Shown in pieces: positions 33,036 to 43,679 of a stretch of DNA of 64,000 nucleotides. The notes under the pieces were generated by a model. That model saw only the letters and a list, made by a program, of their open reading frames with translations. It was not told the DNA's origin and did not search any database. The translations under genes were made by a program, and so were the position numbers. Positions within the stretch are counted from its first letter, which is position 1. Each line of letters opens with the position of its first letter. The stretch comes from Sympetrum striolatum. Its lineage: Eukaryota; Arthropoda; Insecta; Odonata; Libellulidae. Location: positions 705,980 through 769,979 of the forward strand of contig CANPUZ010000058.1 of assembly GCA_947579665.1 (NCBI GenBank), read 5' to 3'.

Positions 33036-33207
33036 AGATGCTAGGACGAATCGTTTTGAAAATCCATTCTTTCCGCGAACTATACGCGACAGTAACCGAA
33101 TGAGGAAGTAGTTTAGATTCAACTGGTGTTTACACCCCCTGCCACACGCCGAAAGGCGGCTTGCAGGGTATTAATGTAGATGTAATGATGTGCGAAATAT
33201 ATCATAT
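33036..33207 (+). pseudogene. Inserted LINE 3' end (inner element)
   Basis: A different LINE's C-terminus: ARTNRFENPFFPRTIRDSN (FFPRTIRDWN signature, with Ser for Trp) and a stop, then the 3' tail with the nested GNRA hairpin (33131-33178) also seen at 20382. It interrupts the reading of the outer LINE between SLE and RRQQEL, so it is a younger, severely 5'-truncated insertion. Edges are uncertain by about 20 bp. Confidence 0.75.
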
Positions 33208-33896
33208 GAAGACAACAAGAGCTAAGACTTTTTCCTCATCGCCGTATATTATCCGAATTATTGCACAACCTACTCCACGATAAAATGGACTGTCCATCAA
33301 TTTTAGAACTCCGTGTGGCATCCCATGTTACCAGAAGTCAAGACCTATTCACTATACCTGTTTCGGAAACTAATTACTCTTATAATGCACCCCTCAATAG
33401 GCTACATCGATCAGCAAATTCCTTAAAAATATAGACATATTCCACACTAGTTTACATACAATTAAAACTCTAAGCCACATTGAATACTAAACATAATTTA
33501 AAAAAGAATTATTCATCACTAACCTTTAAATAATGCATAAAATATGTTATTGTATCATTCATATGTATTTTTTATAATTTATATCATATATGTTAAAATT
33601 TATTTGGCATTCTGTTTCTATTATGTTTATATAAGCTTTTAATAATTATTCTCTTCGCAAATGCTGTTCATTTTCATTATTTGTAGCATTCCATTCGTAA
33701 ATTTTATTATTTATAACGATTTTAGGGGTGTTTATGCTTAAAATCCAATAATTTGTGATATTAATTTACGTATTTATGATATTTTATACTTATAAAATCC
33801 TATTGTTTATTGTATTTTATACTTTTAAATTCTGCTGTGTGATATTGGTGCTATGACATTTTTTGCAACGAAAAGGGTACATACCGTTGAATAAAT

Positions 33897-33897
<1 letters not shown>
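33208..33897 (+). pseudogene. LINE C-terminal fragment, part 2 and 3' UTR
   Basis: In one frame to a stop near 33430: LLHDKMDCPSILELRVASHV, then RSQDLFTIP..TNYSYNAPLNRLHR, the terminal block of many arthropod LINEs (DCP.LL..., R...LF..P..RT.Y..N.P.NR). About 460 bp of AT-rich 3' UTR follow, ending ACCGTTGAATAAATAGATAT, a typical LINE end that runs into a TA microsatellite. Confidence 0.8.
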
Positions 33898-33943
<46 letters not shown>

Positions 33944-33945
33944 AT
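33898..33945. repeat. TA microsatellite
   Basis: (TA)n of about 36 bp followed by CACACACA, at the 3' end of the LINE. Confidence 0.9.
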
Positions 33946-33964
33946 AATCACCGATAAGTATAAG

Positions 33965-34050
33965 TGTGTATGACGAAAAACCTCTTTCCGAAATTCAAAA
34001 TCTCAAGTCGATATGAAGTTGTGAGTTTGGTCACCCTTGGTTACCCGTAA
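33965..34050. repeat. Arm of the 7615-type inverted-repeat element
   Basis: ACGAAAAACCTCTTTCCGAAATT..AAGTTGTGAGTTTGGTCACC..GGTTACC matches the left arm at 7619-7690. No partner arm within 1 kb. Confidence 0.55.
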
Positions 34051-34377
34051 TCTTTTTTATGATATCAACTTCGGAATCCGGGAATTTATTCGATTTCCTT
34101 GTCTTTTACTGATTTCTGATTTAATCCATCATGCAATGCTACTGTGAAACATCCGGTGTCGGAGCAGCTATAACTTTCGGATCTGTCTTTCAAACTGTTC
34201 CTCCTGCATGACAATTAGTGCTTAGATATAATGCCAAGTTGATGATCGAGGTTCACCGAGGAAAAGAGAGCTAAGTTGACTGTATTAGGGTGGATGGAGC
34301 AGGTGGATGAGTCCTCCTACTTGGGAAGTACTCTTTTCTTTGGAAGATGCAAAGATGAGGTTTATTAAAGAATAGGA
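34051..34377. other. Unassigned sequence
   Basis: 34200-34370 (AGTGCTTAGATATAATG..GTGGATGAGTCCTCCTACTT) has less AT bias and looks like LINE ORF2 C-terminal coding (DESSYLGS), but it is too short to assign. Confidence 0.3.
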
Positions 34378-34495
34378 TTGCAGACATTTTTTCTTTTTAA
34401 GAATTAAATCAGAAATAATGGTCGTACGAAATCGAGACGAACACCAAAAGAACGGAAATTGAACAAAGATTCTTATTTCGGTCGTGGAATATTGT
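34378..34495 (-). repeat. M1 fragment
   Basis: GATTGCAGACATTTTTTCTT to TTATTTCGGTCGTGGAATAT; both ends are missing. With the plus copy at 34671 it forms a head-inward pair. Confidence 0.75.
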
Positions 34496-34670
34496 CTTAA
34501 TTGGTATTATTCCTACCAACTTGTATTCTAGTTGAATTATTCTATACTAGTGAATAACTATTGAACAATAATTATTTGCCAAAAATATGAATAATTCTGA
34601 TATGAAATTGGAGTTTTTATTATAAATTATCATTTCAATGCATTTAAACTCTGAAAATAAATCAGTTTAG

Positions 34671-35003
34671 TTCAACAATCACCTTCGTCGTTAGGGAATT
34701 GTTTACGCCCACGAAATCACACGAATTTTTCGTCTTTTTTGTCTTTTTTCTCTCAATTTCGACTCCAATACCATATTCCACGACCAAAATAAAAATCTTT
34801 ATTCAATTTCCTTTCTTTTGGTGTTCATCTCGATTTCGTACGAGCATTATTTCCTATTTAATTCTGCAAAAGAAAAAATGTCTGCAATCGATCAAAACGA
34901 ACCCCACGTGCATTTCTTATGAGAGAAACGATTCGAGGCGTCCAGAGTCGAACCAAGGATACTTTAGAGGAACGAATATCAATACGTAATGCTCCAATGG
35001 ACC
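34671..35003 (+). repeat. M1 module, type-C, with A-box-like flank
   Basis: TTCAACAATCACCTTCGTCG to the B-box end GAGTCGAACCAAGG (34945-34958). On the minus strand an A-box-like AGGTCCATTGG (34993-35003) precedes the B-box by about 42 bases, as at 61643 and 60757. Confidence 0.75.
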
Positions 35004-35324
35004 TTTAATGACTCCCAGACGTGCGTAATCCAATCCTATGTCGGGAAGTGCATGAAATTCATGATCGAAAAGTTCTCCCATGCATTTCATACTGACATCG
35101 GATTAATAAATGCGTAATCAACGGTGATTATCAAATAAGATCACAATTGGAAATCTGCCGATTGTAGATTCCCAAAATTCCTGCAGAATGTCAGAGAGTA
35201 TATTTCTAGTATTGTACGGAAAAAGGTAGGGGTATTTTGCCTGTAATTCGTCTTGGGATCGCAAGATATTCCACTAAACCGACTTTTCGGTGAATTCGTG
35301 TATCTATTTCGTATAATTCCTTCT
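35004..35324. other. Unassigned sequence
   Basis: The first 100 bp (GAAGTGCATGAAATTCATG) match the type-C flank before 60757 in reverse complement. The rest is unrecognised. Confidence 0.45.
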
Positions 35325-36110
35325 CCGGATTCATCCATAAGTATATATATAGATAGATAGGATACTAATTCACAGGCTAAACCAAAAGCGTCATTGACTT
35401 GAAAGTTTTACTGCGTATAGGCCCTGACGTGAAACCCCCAGGGAACAAGGCGACTTTGAACCTCAGTGTCATGGGCTCGATGCCAGAAGGCCCCAAATTC
35501 CCGATTTTTTCGATCTAAATGTATTGCTCTGATTTTCGGGAATTTCTAAAAAATACTTCCCGGATAGGTAGAGAATCAAAACTCAAGGAGCCTATATATG
35601 TGGTCATGATCTATCATAAACATTAATGACTTTTACAGAAAATACCCTGGGTTCGATGCTGGGACGATGCAAATATCTCTTATTTAAAATACATTGGCGT
35701 AGTTTTTCATTTTTTTATATACTTATCGAAATGATAGGAAGTTATTGCATAGTTAGAAGATGTATTTTAAGACTCGGTTTAAGAAAAAAAATAGATACTA
35801 CCTTGCTCTTCCTGGGTTCGATGCCAGAGCACATTACAATTTTTCACATAAGGAATATAAGGGAAAAGTAGGACATCGTTTGAGGCAGTTGCAGCCAATA
35901 TTTCAGCTTGAATTTTCACACACAGTTAGAGATGGTGATCTTCTATTGTGCTGCGTAGGAGGTATCACCAGGAAGACCCGGGTTCGATGCCGGACGGTTA
36001 ATGCATCTCCCATTTAAAACATATTGGTTGAATTTTCATAATTCTTTTGGAGACTTTGCCGTGAAGATAGACGATTGACACTTTGCATGTGTATGTGTAT
36101 TTATATTATG
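35325..36110 (+). repeat. F2 element with four B-box units
   Basis: Start CTTCTCCGGATTCATCCATA, B-boxes at 35473 (GGCTCGATGCC), 35649, 35815 and 35981: spacing 176, 166 and 166 bp. The right end has ATTGGTTGAATTTTCATAAT and GTGAAGATAGACGATTGACA, as at 63830. The GCTTGCA hairpin is reduced to one arm around 36250. Confidence 0.85.
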
Positions 36111-36546
36111 CTATAGAACAAACCGTTCCCTAAAGAAACAAATTTATGAGCAGCCGAGATTTGAAGCAGCGACCCAACAGGTTATTTTGATACGAAGAAA
36201 GTGATATTATTTCAAAAGAGATATTTCACTTATTATCATTACTCAAAATTAAACCATTTGCTTGCATCTTAATCGTATAAATGCATTCGCAACTGTGATT
36301 ATTATACGAGATTCCATTGGAGTAATTACTATTTATGGAGTATTAACTATTCTTGTCTCATTCCGGATATTTGACGAGCTTTTACTAAGCGTCCTCCTGT
36401 TCGTGCTAATTTAATGCTGATAATTGACAAAGTTAGTTAATTCAAGCGAATATTCTGTTTCTCTACTATTTTCATGTGTATAATTTTTATTTTTTTACTG
36501 TTGACACATTTCCTGTCTTTGCATTTTAAACTCACGTCTCATTTAC
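36111..36546. other. Unassigned AT-rich sequence
   Basis: Shares GAATATTCTGTTTCTCTACT..TTTTCATG with 2910-2940 in reverse complement; otherwise unrecognised. Confidence 0.4.
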
Positions 36547-36975
36547 ATTAAACTCCCGATTATCCGACATCCGCTTTATCCGAACAAACTTTTCCGAATG
36601 CACCCGCCGAATACCATCGCGACCCATTACTTATTTGCTCGAGACTCTTCTTTAATAAACTCCTGTTCTTTCCCGCTGACAAATAAGGCGGATTTTTTCT
36701 GCAATAACGCAAAATAGCTTTGTTATTCATCATTTAAAAACTTCAAGTTTTCAATCATACTTTGCAAAAGCATACTTTGGCGCCTTTTTAACACGTCAAC
36801 ACAAATTTATCGGTCAAAAACACGCTCATTCACAACCACATCAATAGCATTCTACGTTTTACGGTCATAATTCGCGGTATTGACGCGATTCGGGGTGTAT
36901 CACTTCGGGACTTCGGTTTATCCGGAATTTTCCTTATCCGGCCGCCGTCCCGATCATTTCCGATGAACGGGAGTA
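36547..36975. mobile_element. Pogo/Tigger-like non-autonomous element
   Basis: The left end AACTCCCGATTATCCGACAT..TTATCCGAAC and the right end, reverse complemented, ACTCCCGTTCATCGG..CCGGATAAGG..CCGGATAAACCGAAG, share ACTCCCG and repeated TTATCCGA motifs. These are typical of pogo-like Tc1/mariner relatives in arthropods. Flanking bases are TA on both sides. No transposase is encoded. Confidence 0.55.
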
Positions 36976-37119
36976 TTTGTGAGATACTGATTTTCATGTA
37001 AACATGTCATCACATGTTCATTCTTGATAACCTCTATCGATTTTTCTTCTTTTTACAACTCTTTTAAGCTATTTTCATCATCAAATTTAGATATCTGTTA
37101 GTTTCGCAGGTATTTCACG

Positions 37120-37400
37120 AGTGTGAAATATAAAAATCGTGTGGAAAGTGTTATTATTAATTAGCAATTGAGTGGAAATTGAGTGTGAAATACAACAATT
37201 ATTACTCAATTGTTATTATCAATTAGATAACAATTGAGTGGAAAGTGTAATTATTAATTTTAAAATTGAGTGTGAAATACAACAATCATTACTCGATTGT
37301 TATTATCAATTAGATAACAATTGAGTGGAAAGTGTAATTATTAATTATAAAATTGAGTGTGAAATATTGAAATTGAGTTTGAAATATAACACTTATTATA
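37120..37400. repeat. 87-bp tandem repeat, about three units
   Basis: GAGTGTGAAATACAACAAT.. recurs at 37181, 37268 and 37354. Each unit contains the inverted pair ATTACTCAATTGTTAT / ATAACAATTGAGT, so a strand can fold within each unit. Confidence 0.8.
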
Positions 37401-37479
37401 CGATTGTTTCTTGTCTTTTATAACTTTTAACCTACTTTCATCATCAAATTTAGCTATCTATCCTTCGCAGGTCTTTCCC

Positions 37480-37690
37480 CTTCCTGTGAGTGTTTTCCTG
37501 CAGCGGAAATTTTTCCTAAGCTCTTAGCTTAGGTTTTTTTCAATCCGCATAGTATAGTTTTCTTCTTTTGCTATCTTTTTCCATTCATATTTCATACGAC
37601 GAAGGGTTAGATCTAAGAAGGGACTTCCTAGTCTCAATCTCGACTTATATAGTCCTTTTAATATTATTATCATCAATATTATGTATTAAT
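37480..37690 (+). mobile_element. Retroelement 3' end related to the 22267 arm
   Basis: GAGTGTTTTCCTGCAGCGGA, GCTTAGGTTTTTT, then GGAC-TTCCTA-GTCT (37621-37632), CAATCTCGAC and an ATT-rich end. Same order as 22500-22698, with a different stem but the SINE's TTCCTA loop. Confidence 0.65.
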
Positions 37691-38589
37691 TGCTTTTTGC
37701 ACTATAAAAATCAGATAATATCTTATTTTCGCCTTCACAAAAATATTAGAGCATGGCTATAAAGGGTGTCCCAAAAGGTTTTCATGATCCGAAGAACTGG
37801 GCTAGCGAAATCACTCGTTTAATTAATGTTTTTATTCGTATTTTATGACAAATCTTGACTTTCAGGCCATTTTTGGTCTTAGTTACGTTAATAATACAGA
37901 TAAAGGATTCATTACTTTCTCTAGAATAGCTGAATAGTTGATTCACACAAAATAGCGTTTTTACGCACTCAAACACCTTTTTCTGCGGTGCTGGTTCTTT
38001 AAAGTCGATATCATAGCAACTGTTTTTATGGACGCCATGGAAACCAGCAACAATGGCTTATTATAACGGTTGCTATGGCGACTATTGTTGGTGGTTGCTA
38101 TACCACAGGTAGCAACTATTGCTATGACACCACCAAAGATCCAATTTGAGCGAGTTGTCTCCTTATGAAGTCTATCAGAAAGTAGGAAAAGTAATTAAGC
38201 TCGATTTTCGGAACCGATTTCCCCGACGTAAATTAAAATAGAAACAAAAGAGAGTTTTAAGAGGAACGGTCCAATTAGACTCCGGCCCCTGACAAAAAAG
38301 AAAACCAGTTATTAAAACTCCTTTCTCACGGTTCGGCTTTTATTTATTAGTTCTTCATAAACGTGGTAGATACTTATATATATGGGGTCGTAGATGAGCC
38401 CAGTCTGGCGAGGAGGCGCCGGTGGCTAATTTGGGGCCGGGGAATTGGCGCCCGATCGGAGATGAGGGCCCGATCTTTTGGGGCCTATAATTATGGGTTA
38501 GCGGCGGAAATATATTTGTGAGTGGCAGACCGACTGCCGGCCGAGACGTGGGTTCCAGCGACGGTGCCCAGATCTTGCGCCATTTTTTT
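37691..38589. other. Unassigned, with X-box-like cluster and GC-rich block
   Basis: 37995-38130 carries six CCATGG/CTATGG/GTTGCTAT/TAGCAAC half-sites, including GTTGCTATGGCGAC (38069-38082). 38400-38590 is GC-rich with a minus frame (38355-38750) lacking any signature. The two together could be a promoter region, without support from a gene. Confidence 0.4.
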
Positions 38590-40200
38590 AAATTACTCAG
38601 AGGCGAGGTACAGCTGTAGGATTTTAGGTGTGTGTAGAAGAAGTCTTCGTCTACGTGTGAGGTGAATTTCGTGGTGAAATGGAGAAAGACTTGGCAAATA
38701 TGGTGGTAAGTGCGAATTCGTGAACGTCGATTGTTTAGGATGTCCGACATTGAAAATTTGTACGATTTTTTTTAATGTTTAGAAGAATGTTATGAACTTG
38801 TGTTTTTTAGTACACATAGGAGAATAGTTTATCTATTTCTGACGTAAATTTGATGACGATATGGACAGAAGTTTGGCAGTAATAGTCAAAAACAAGTGTT
38901 TGGTTAACTCAAAGGTAAGAATGTCCGACATTCAAAACTTTTGTGATTTTTTTTTATATTTAAAAGCAAGTTGCAGCCTTGTATTTTTGAGTATACATAG
39001 AAAACCGTTTTATCTACTTGGAAAGTGAATTTCCTGTCAAAACAAAGGAAGGTTTAGCAAAAATGGTGGTAAACGCGTGTTTGTTCACCTCAATAGCCAA
39101 GGATTTCAGACGTGGAAATCGTATATGATTTTTTTATTACTTTGAAGTAAGTTACAGTTATGTATTTTTGCTTGAGTATAGAAGAACTATCTACATACAT
39201 CCAGCATAAACTTCATGGTGATACAAACGTAATTTTGGTGAAAATAGAGGTAGACGCTAATTAGGCCATGTGCACAGCTAAAGCTGTCCGACATTCGAAA
39301 ACTTGTGCGATTTTTTATAGCACTTAAAAGAAATGTATAGCTGTGTATTTTTGGGTATGTATAGAAGAAATATTTTTCTACGTTTTAAGAGAATTTCGTG
39401 ATAAAATAGACAGAGGTTTGCCCAAAATTGTGTTGAGCGTAAATTCGTTCACGTCAATTGGTAAGAATATCCGGGGATGAAAAAAATTGCGATTTTTTTA
39501 AATACCAAAAAAGATAAAGCTGTAATTTTCTTAGCATGAATAGAATGAATGTGTTTCTATGTCCTACATGAATGTCAATTGAATTTGGACATCAATTAAG
39601 AAAGGATGGATGCAAACAGTAAGTTGGTTACGTCATACTTAGAAAAACACCGGCGTTGAAAAATTTCACCATTTTTTATTAAATGCTTGGAAGCAATGTA
39701 CAGCTGTTAGATTTATTGTGCGTGTAGGAAAAGTGTTTTTCTATGTCTGACGCGAATTTCGTGATGAAATAGACAAAGGTTTGGCGAAAATGGTGATAAA
39801 CGCAAATGTATTCACGTAAATGGGTGGCGAAGTCCGACTTTGAAAAAGTTTGCGATTTTTTTAAAAATACTTCGAAGCAAGACAAAACTATACGTTTTTG
39901 ATTGTGCAAATAAGAGATATTTTTCTAAGTTTATCGTGAATTTCATGCGGATATAATTATAAATCACGCAATAATGGGCACAAACAAAACGTTGCGTACG
40001 TCAAATTCGAGAATCTCCGTTAAAACCTTTGATATCTTATGCATTAATTTTTAGAAGCATGTTACAGCTGTCAAGTTTTTAATGTGCATAGAAGTAATGC
40101 TTACCTATGTCTGACATGAATTTCATGATCATATTTATGACGAGGATAGTGGAAAACGCGAATTTGCCCACGTCGATTAGTAAGGCTCAAAAATCGTTAT
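38590..40200. repeat. Diverged satellite, about 182-bp period, eight units
   Basis: The phrase GTCCGACATT..TTTGTGCGATTTTTTT recurs near 38740, 38922, 39107, 39287, 39470, 39650, 39831 and 40015. Each is followed by GCAAGTTACAGCTGT and GTGAATTTCGTGATGAAAT..GGTTTGGCAAAA. Units are only moderately alike, so the array is old. Confidence 0.85.
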
Positions 40201-40361
40201 TAGATGTTTTGGTACGGAATGCAACAAAAGTCCTTTACTATGGAAAATTAGAAAAAAAATATATATATGCTACAAAATGGAGACGAATTTAAGCTCGAGC
40301 TCTTAAAAGTATTATTGCTAATTCTCACAGAATCACGTTCAATTTAGCTTCCTAAAAAAAT

Positions 40362-41192
40362 AGTTTTGGGGTCTTTAGAACACGTCATTTTCGGAATGAT
40401 GTCTGTGTGTGATTTTGGGCCCTCTAACGTGAAAACTATTAGTTGTATCAATACCAAACTTCATATACAGTACTGTGGTGTGTGCTGTCAGAGTTGATTA
40501 GTTTTTGGAGTAAATCGGTTTACCGGAAGTCGAGCTATATTCTTCGAAGCATATTTCCGTTTTTGCAAAATATCTCCATTAATATGATGTTTAGGTATAT
40601 ACTATTACTCATAAAAGTTTTAGAAAATATAATTTACTATAACTTTTGTATTTAATGTATTTATATATCACTGATTGTTTAAGAGTTATTCGTGAAATAC
40701 TGATAAACCGGAAGTAGCTGATTATGTACTTTGTGGGCGCTCTAACATGAAAACTATTAGTCGTATCAATACCTAATTTCATATATAATATTTTGGTTGA
40801 TGTAGTTAGAGGTGATTAGTTTTTGGAGTAAATCTGTTAACCGGAAGTTGAGCTTCATTCTTCAAAGCTCATTTCCGGTTTTCAAAATATCTCCATAAAT
40901 ATGATATTTACGTATATACTATTATTTATAAAAGTTTTAGAAAATGTAATTTACTGTGACTTTTTTATGAAACATATTTTTGTATCATTGATTTTTTAGG
41001 AGTTATTTGTGAAATACTGATGTCCCAAAAAACATTATTTATAATGCTTGTGATGTAAAAGATAATAATATATAAATGTATCAATTATTTTCCAAGTTTA
41101 GATTGAATATAGAGTTCTAAAATTACTGTCGTAGATAAATATTTACATCTTATATATGGAGAAAGTCATGTGCTGGCCACTTCAGATTTTTT
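40362..41192 (-). repeat. F3 element (minus strand) with 315-bp duplication
   Basis: The phrase CTAACRTGAAAACTATTAG occurs at about 40425 and 40742, so the leader plus one unit was duplicated inside the element. Ends ATATGGAGAAAGTCATGTGC then TGGCCACTTCAGA. Confidence 0.75.
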
Positions 41193-42458
41193 GTAATTTA
41201 ACTTCGAAAGGTATTGTCGTTTAAGAAGAAATATTGCCATTTGCTTAAGCATTCGGACGATGCTAATGTTTTGTCGTTTAGCATCGCTTCTGAGCGAGAG
41301 AGGGGAATTCAATTTCGTGATTACTTAAAACATATGTTGATCTACACGTGACGAAACATTGGCACGATTATGTCCAAATGTCTTTATGTTACAAGAGATA
41401 CATACGGTAAGAATATTGGAGTATGGTCATGTGGATGCATGAAAATGTCGACTTCGCATATTGTAATGACTTTTTCGGGTCTTTCTAACAATCGGACTGA
41501 ATCATAATTTGGTACGCACTTAGATACTGCTTTGTTCTAAACACCCTCACAATTTCACGAAGGAAGGTCATACCGTTTTCCGGTTATTGGAAAAAATGCT
41601 CGACTTTGCTTTTGTGTGAAGGTGCTGTAAACAGTGAGCACATGCAAGTGATATGTTCTCATGAAACTAATAATTTCTTATAAAACTCACTGCATATTTT
41701 GGTCGTTCTTGTCTAGAACATGCTTTTTTCTGCGCACCCCCTAAATTTCGTTCAAAAGTTAAAGTAATGCATCTTTGAGTGGATTAGGTTCGACGCCGAG
41801 TGCTTAAAACACCGCGATCGTAATGTCACCGATGCTGTTCATTTTTAAAGCCCTCAAAGCAATAAATTTTAGGATACATATGTAAACTGTACATTGTTCT
41901 TCACAGGACGTGAGTTTAGCACAGGTTTTCGCTGCGGTTTCGTAGCAACAGCCATTAAACGTTGGCATGGCACCGAAATATTTCGATGCTTTCAAAAAAC
42001 TGGTATTGGAAAGCTAAGACGACTTTTTGAGGCGCTTGGGGACTTTCTATCTTCGTGCATTTTTGCATACTTGTAAAACGTACTTTTATCTATGTCCCAC
42101 GTGCATTTCATAGTGATACGTCCAGTACTTTGTCGACAGTAGTCTTAAACGTCAACACGACTTAGAGCATTGTAGAGTTGAGGTATTGGAAAGCTCCAAC
42201 GGCTTTTTGGGAACTTTGTGGACATCATACCGCAATGAAGCTTTGTATACTTGTAGAATGTAGCTCCGTCTACACACTACGTTAATTCTGTAAGGCTGGA
42301 AGTAGAGGTCTATGAAAAATAGCCTTAAACGTCTTCAGGGTAATTCATCTTTCAGATTTAAGACTTATTTTCGATTGATTTTTTTATAAAATCGATTCAG
42401 TTTGCATAGATCCATGTTAGTAATGCTTCTAGTTAAGCATATATCCATATGAATCCTA
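41193..42458. repeat. Diverged tandem repeats of about 170-190 bp
   Basis: Phrases such as TACTTGTAAAACGTACTTTT..CCACGTGCATTTCATAGTGA (42065) and TACTTGTAGAATGTAGCTCC (42250) repeat at about 180 bp, with GGTATTGGAAAGCT at 42003 and 42183. The left half (41193-41700) is too diverged to phase. Confidence 0.6.
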
Positions 42459-43119
42459 TCTATGCTTTGTATCCCATGTACAATCCTGGTCTAAGCATTG
42501 GATTCACTAGCCGATTCGAGAGCCGAGAGTCGCAGAACTTTGAAATTTTCTACATTATTAAAAGTCGACCTTACGCAGAGTATAGGCTGCTTTTTATTTC
42601 CCTAAGGTCCACGGTTCGAACCAAGACGATAAAAACAGTTTGCATAAGAAATACAGGTAAAGTTCGTTTTTTTCGTTGCAGGGTCCATTTATTTTGCAAA
42701 ATTAAATTAGAAATAATAGTCGTACACAGTCGAAACTAGCATCAAAAGAAGGAGAATGGAATAGAAATTATTATTTTGGTCGTGAAATATCGTTTACGAA
42801 TAGAAATTTCGAGAATTGTGACAATATATACGAAATATTGTCAAAATTTCGATGTTGTAAACAACCCATCCCCCTTGACGACGATTGTTTATCCTTTAGA
42901 ATGCATTGGGAATTTAAGCCCAGTTAAAATCAATGCTGTAATTAATGGTAGATATAAACGTAACTTTAATTTGGTTAATATCTTTGGAAATTAATCTTGT
43001 CTGGCATTAGCTATCCACCTACAACTATGAAACATGTGCGACGATCAAAAATCCGTCTTATACACCGGTATTTATGAAATTTAATATCCCCGTTGAGAAT
43101 CAACGGGCACTTCTGCTAG
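42459..43119 (+). mobile_element. HelB: near-complete Helitron-like element, 661 bp
   Basis: 5' A|TCTATGCTTTG at 42459, leader GAGAGTCGCAGAACTTTGAA, inverted M1 (B-box 42613-42622 to about 42890), HelB tail, and a 3' end with the CCCCGTTGAGAATCAACGGG hairpin (43088-43107) then CACTTCTGCTAG and T at 43120. It has the same 3' terminus as HelA at 4151 but a different leader. No Rep/helicase. Confidence 0.8.
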
Positions 43120-43679
43120 TCACAACATGTAATGCAGTTCTAAATGTCGATTATTTCATGTTTTTATAAAAAAACTAATTTTATTATATAGGCAAACTAG
43201 CGCAGAATATGTGTACACATCCATGCTGAGGTTTGGTTTTCATTAGTGTTTCGTATTTCTCATTTTAATGAAGATTTTAAACTTCCATCTAGAATTACAG
43301 TACGATATAAATAACATACGTGTGGATCAATTGTTTATCCATGTAAGCTCAACATTTTAGACTCGTATATCAATTATTTTAGGTTTTAAAGGCCTAAATA
43401 TGGCCACGGAATTGTCGGTAGTGAGGAGAGCCCAGCACGAGAAAGTTATACGGTTCATTCTCATATTCATAACTTACGGATTTTCATAAATTTTAGTATG
43501 CTTATGTAAGGTTTAATTCTATGCAGCGAATTTCAAGTAGAACGGGGGAAATTTAAGGGAACAAATAGCAAAAATAGGAACCTAGTTCCGGAGTAATGAA
43601 TTCCCGTCGAGGAAAACATTTCTGCCCAATTTGCTTCTTTATTAATCAATTGATTACGATGAGTTTAAGAGTCAACGTA
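43120..43679. other. Unassigned AT-rich sequence
   Basis: No repeat or frame recognised. 43265-43310 resembles the F3 phrase AAACTTCCATCTAGAATTACAG near 28910 and 41100. Confidence 0.4.
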
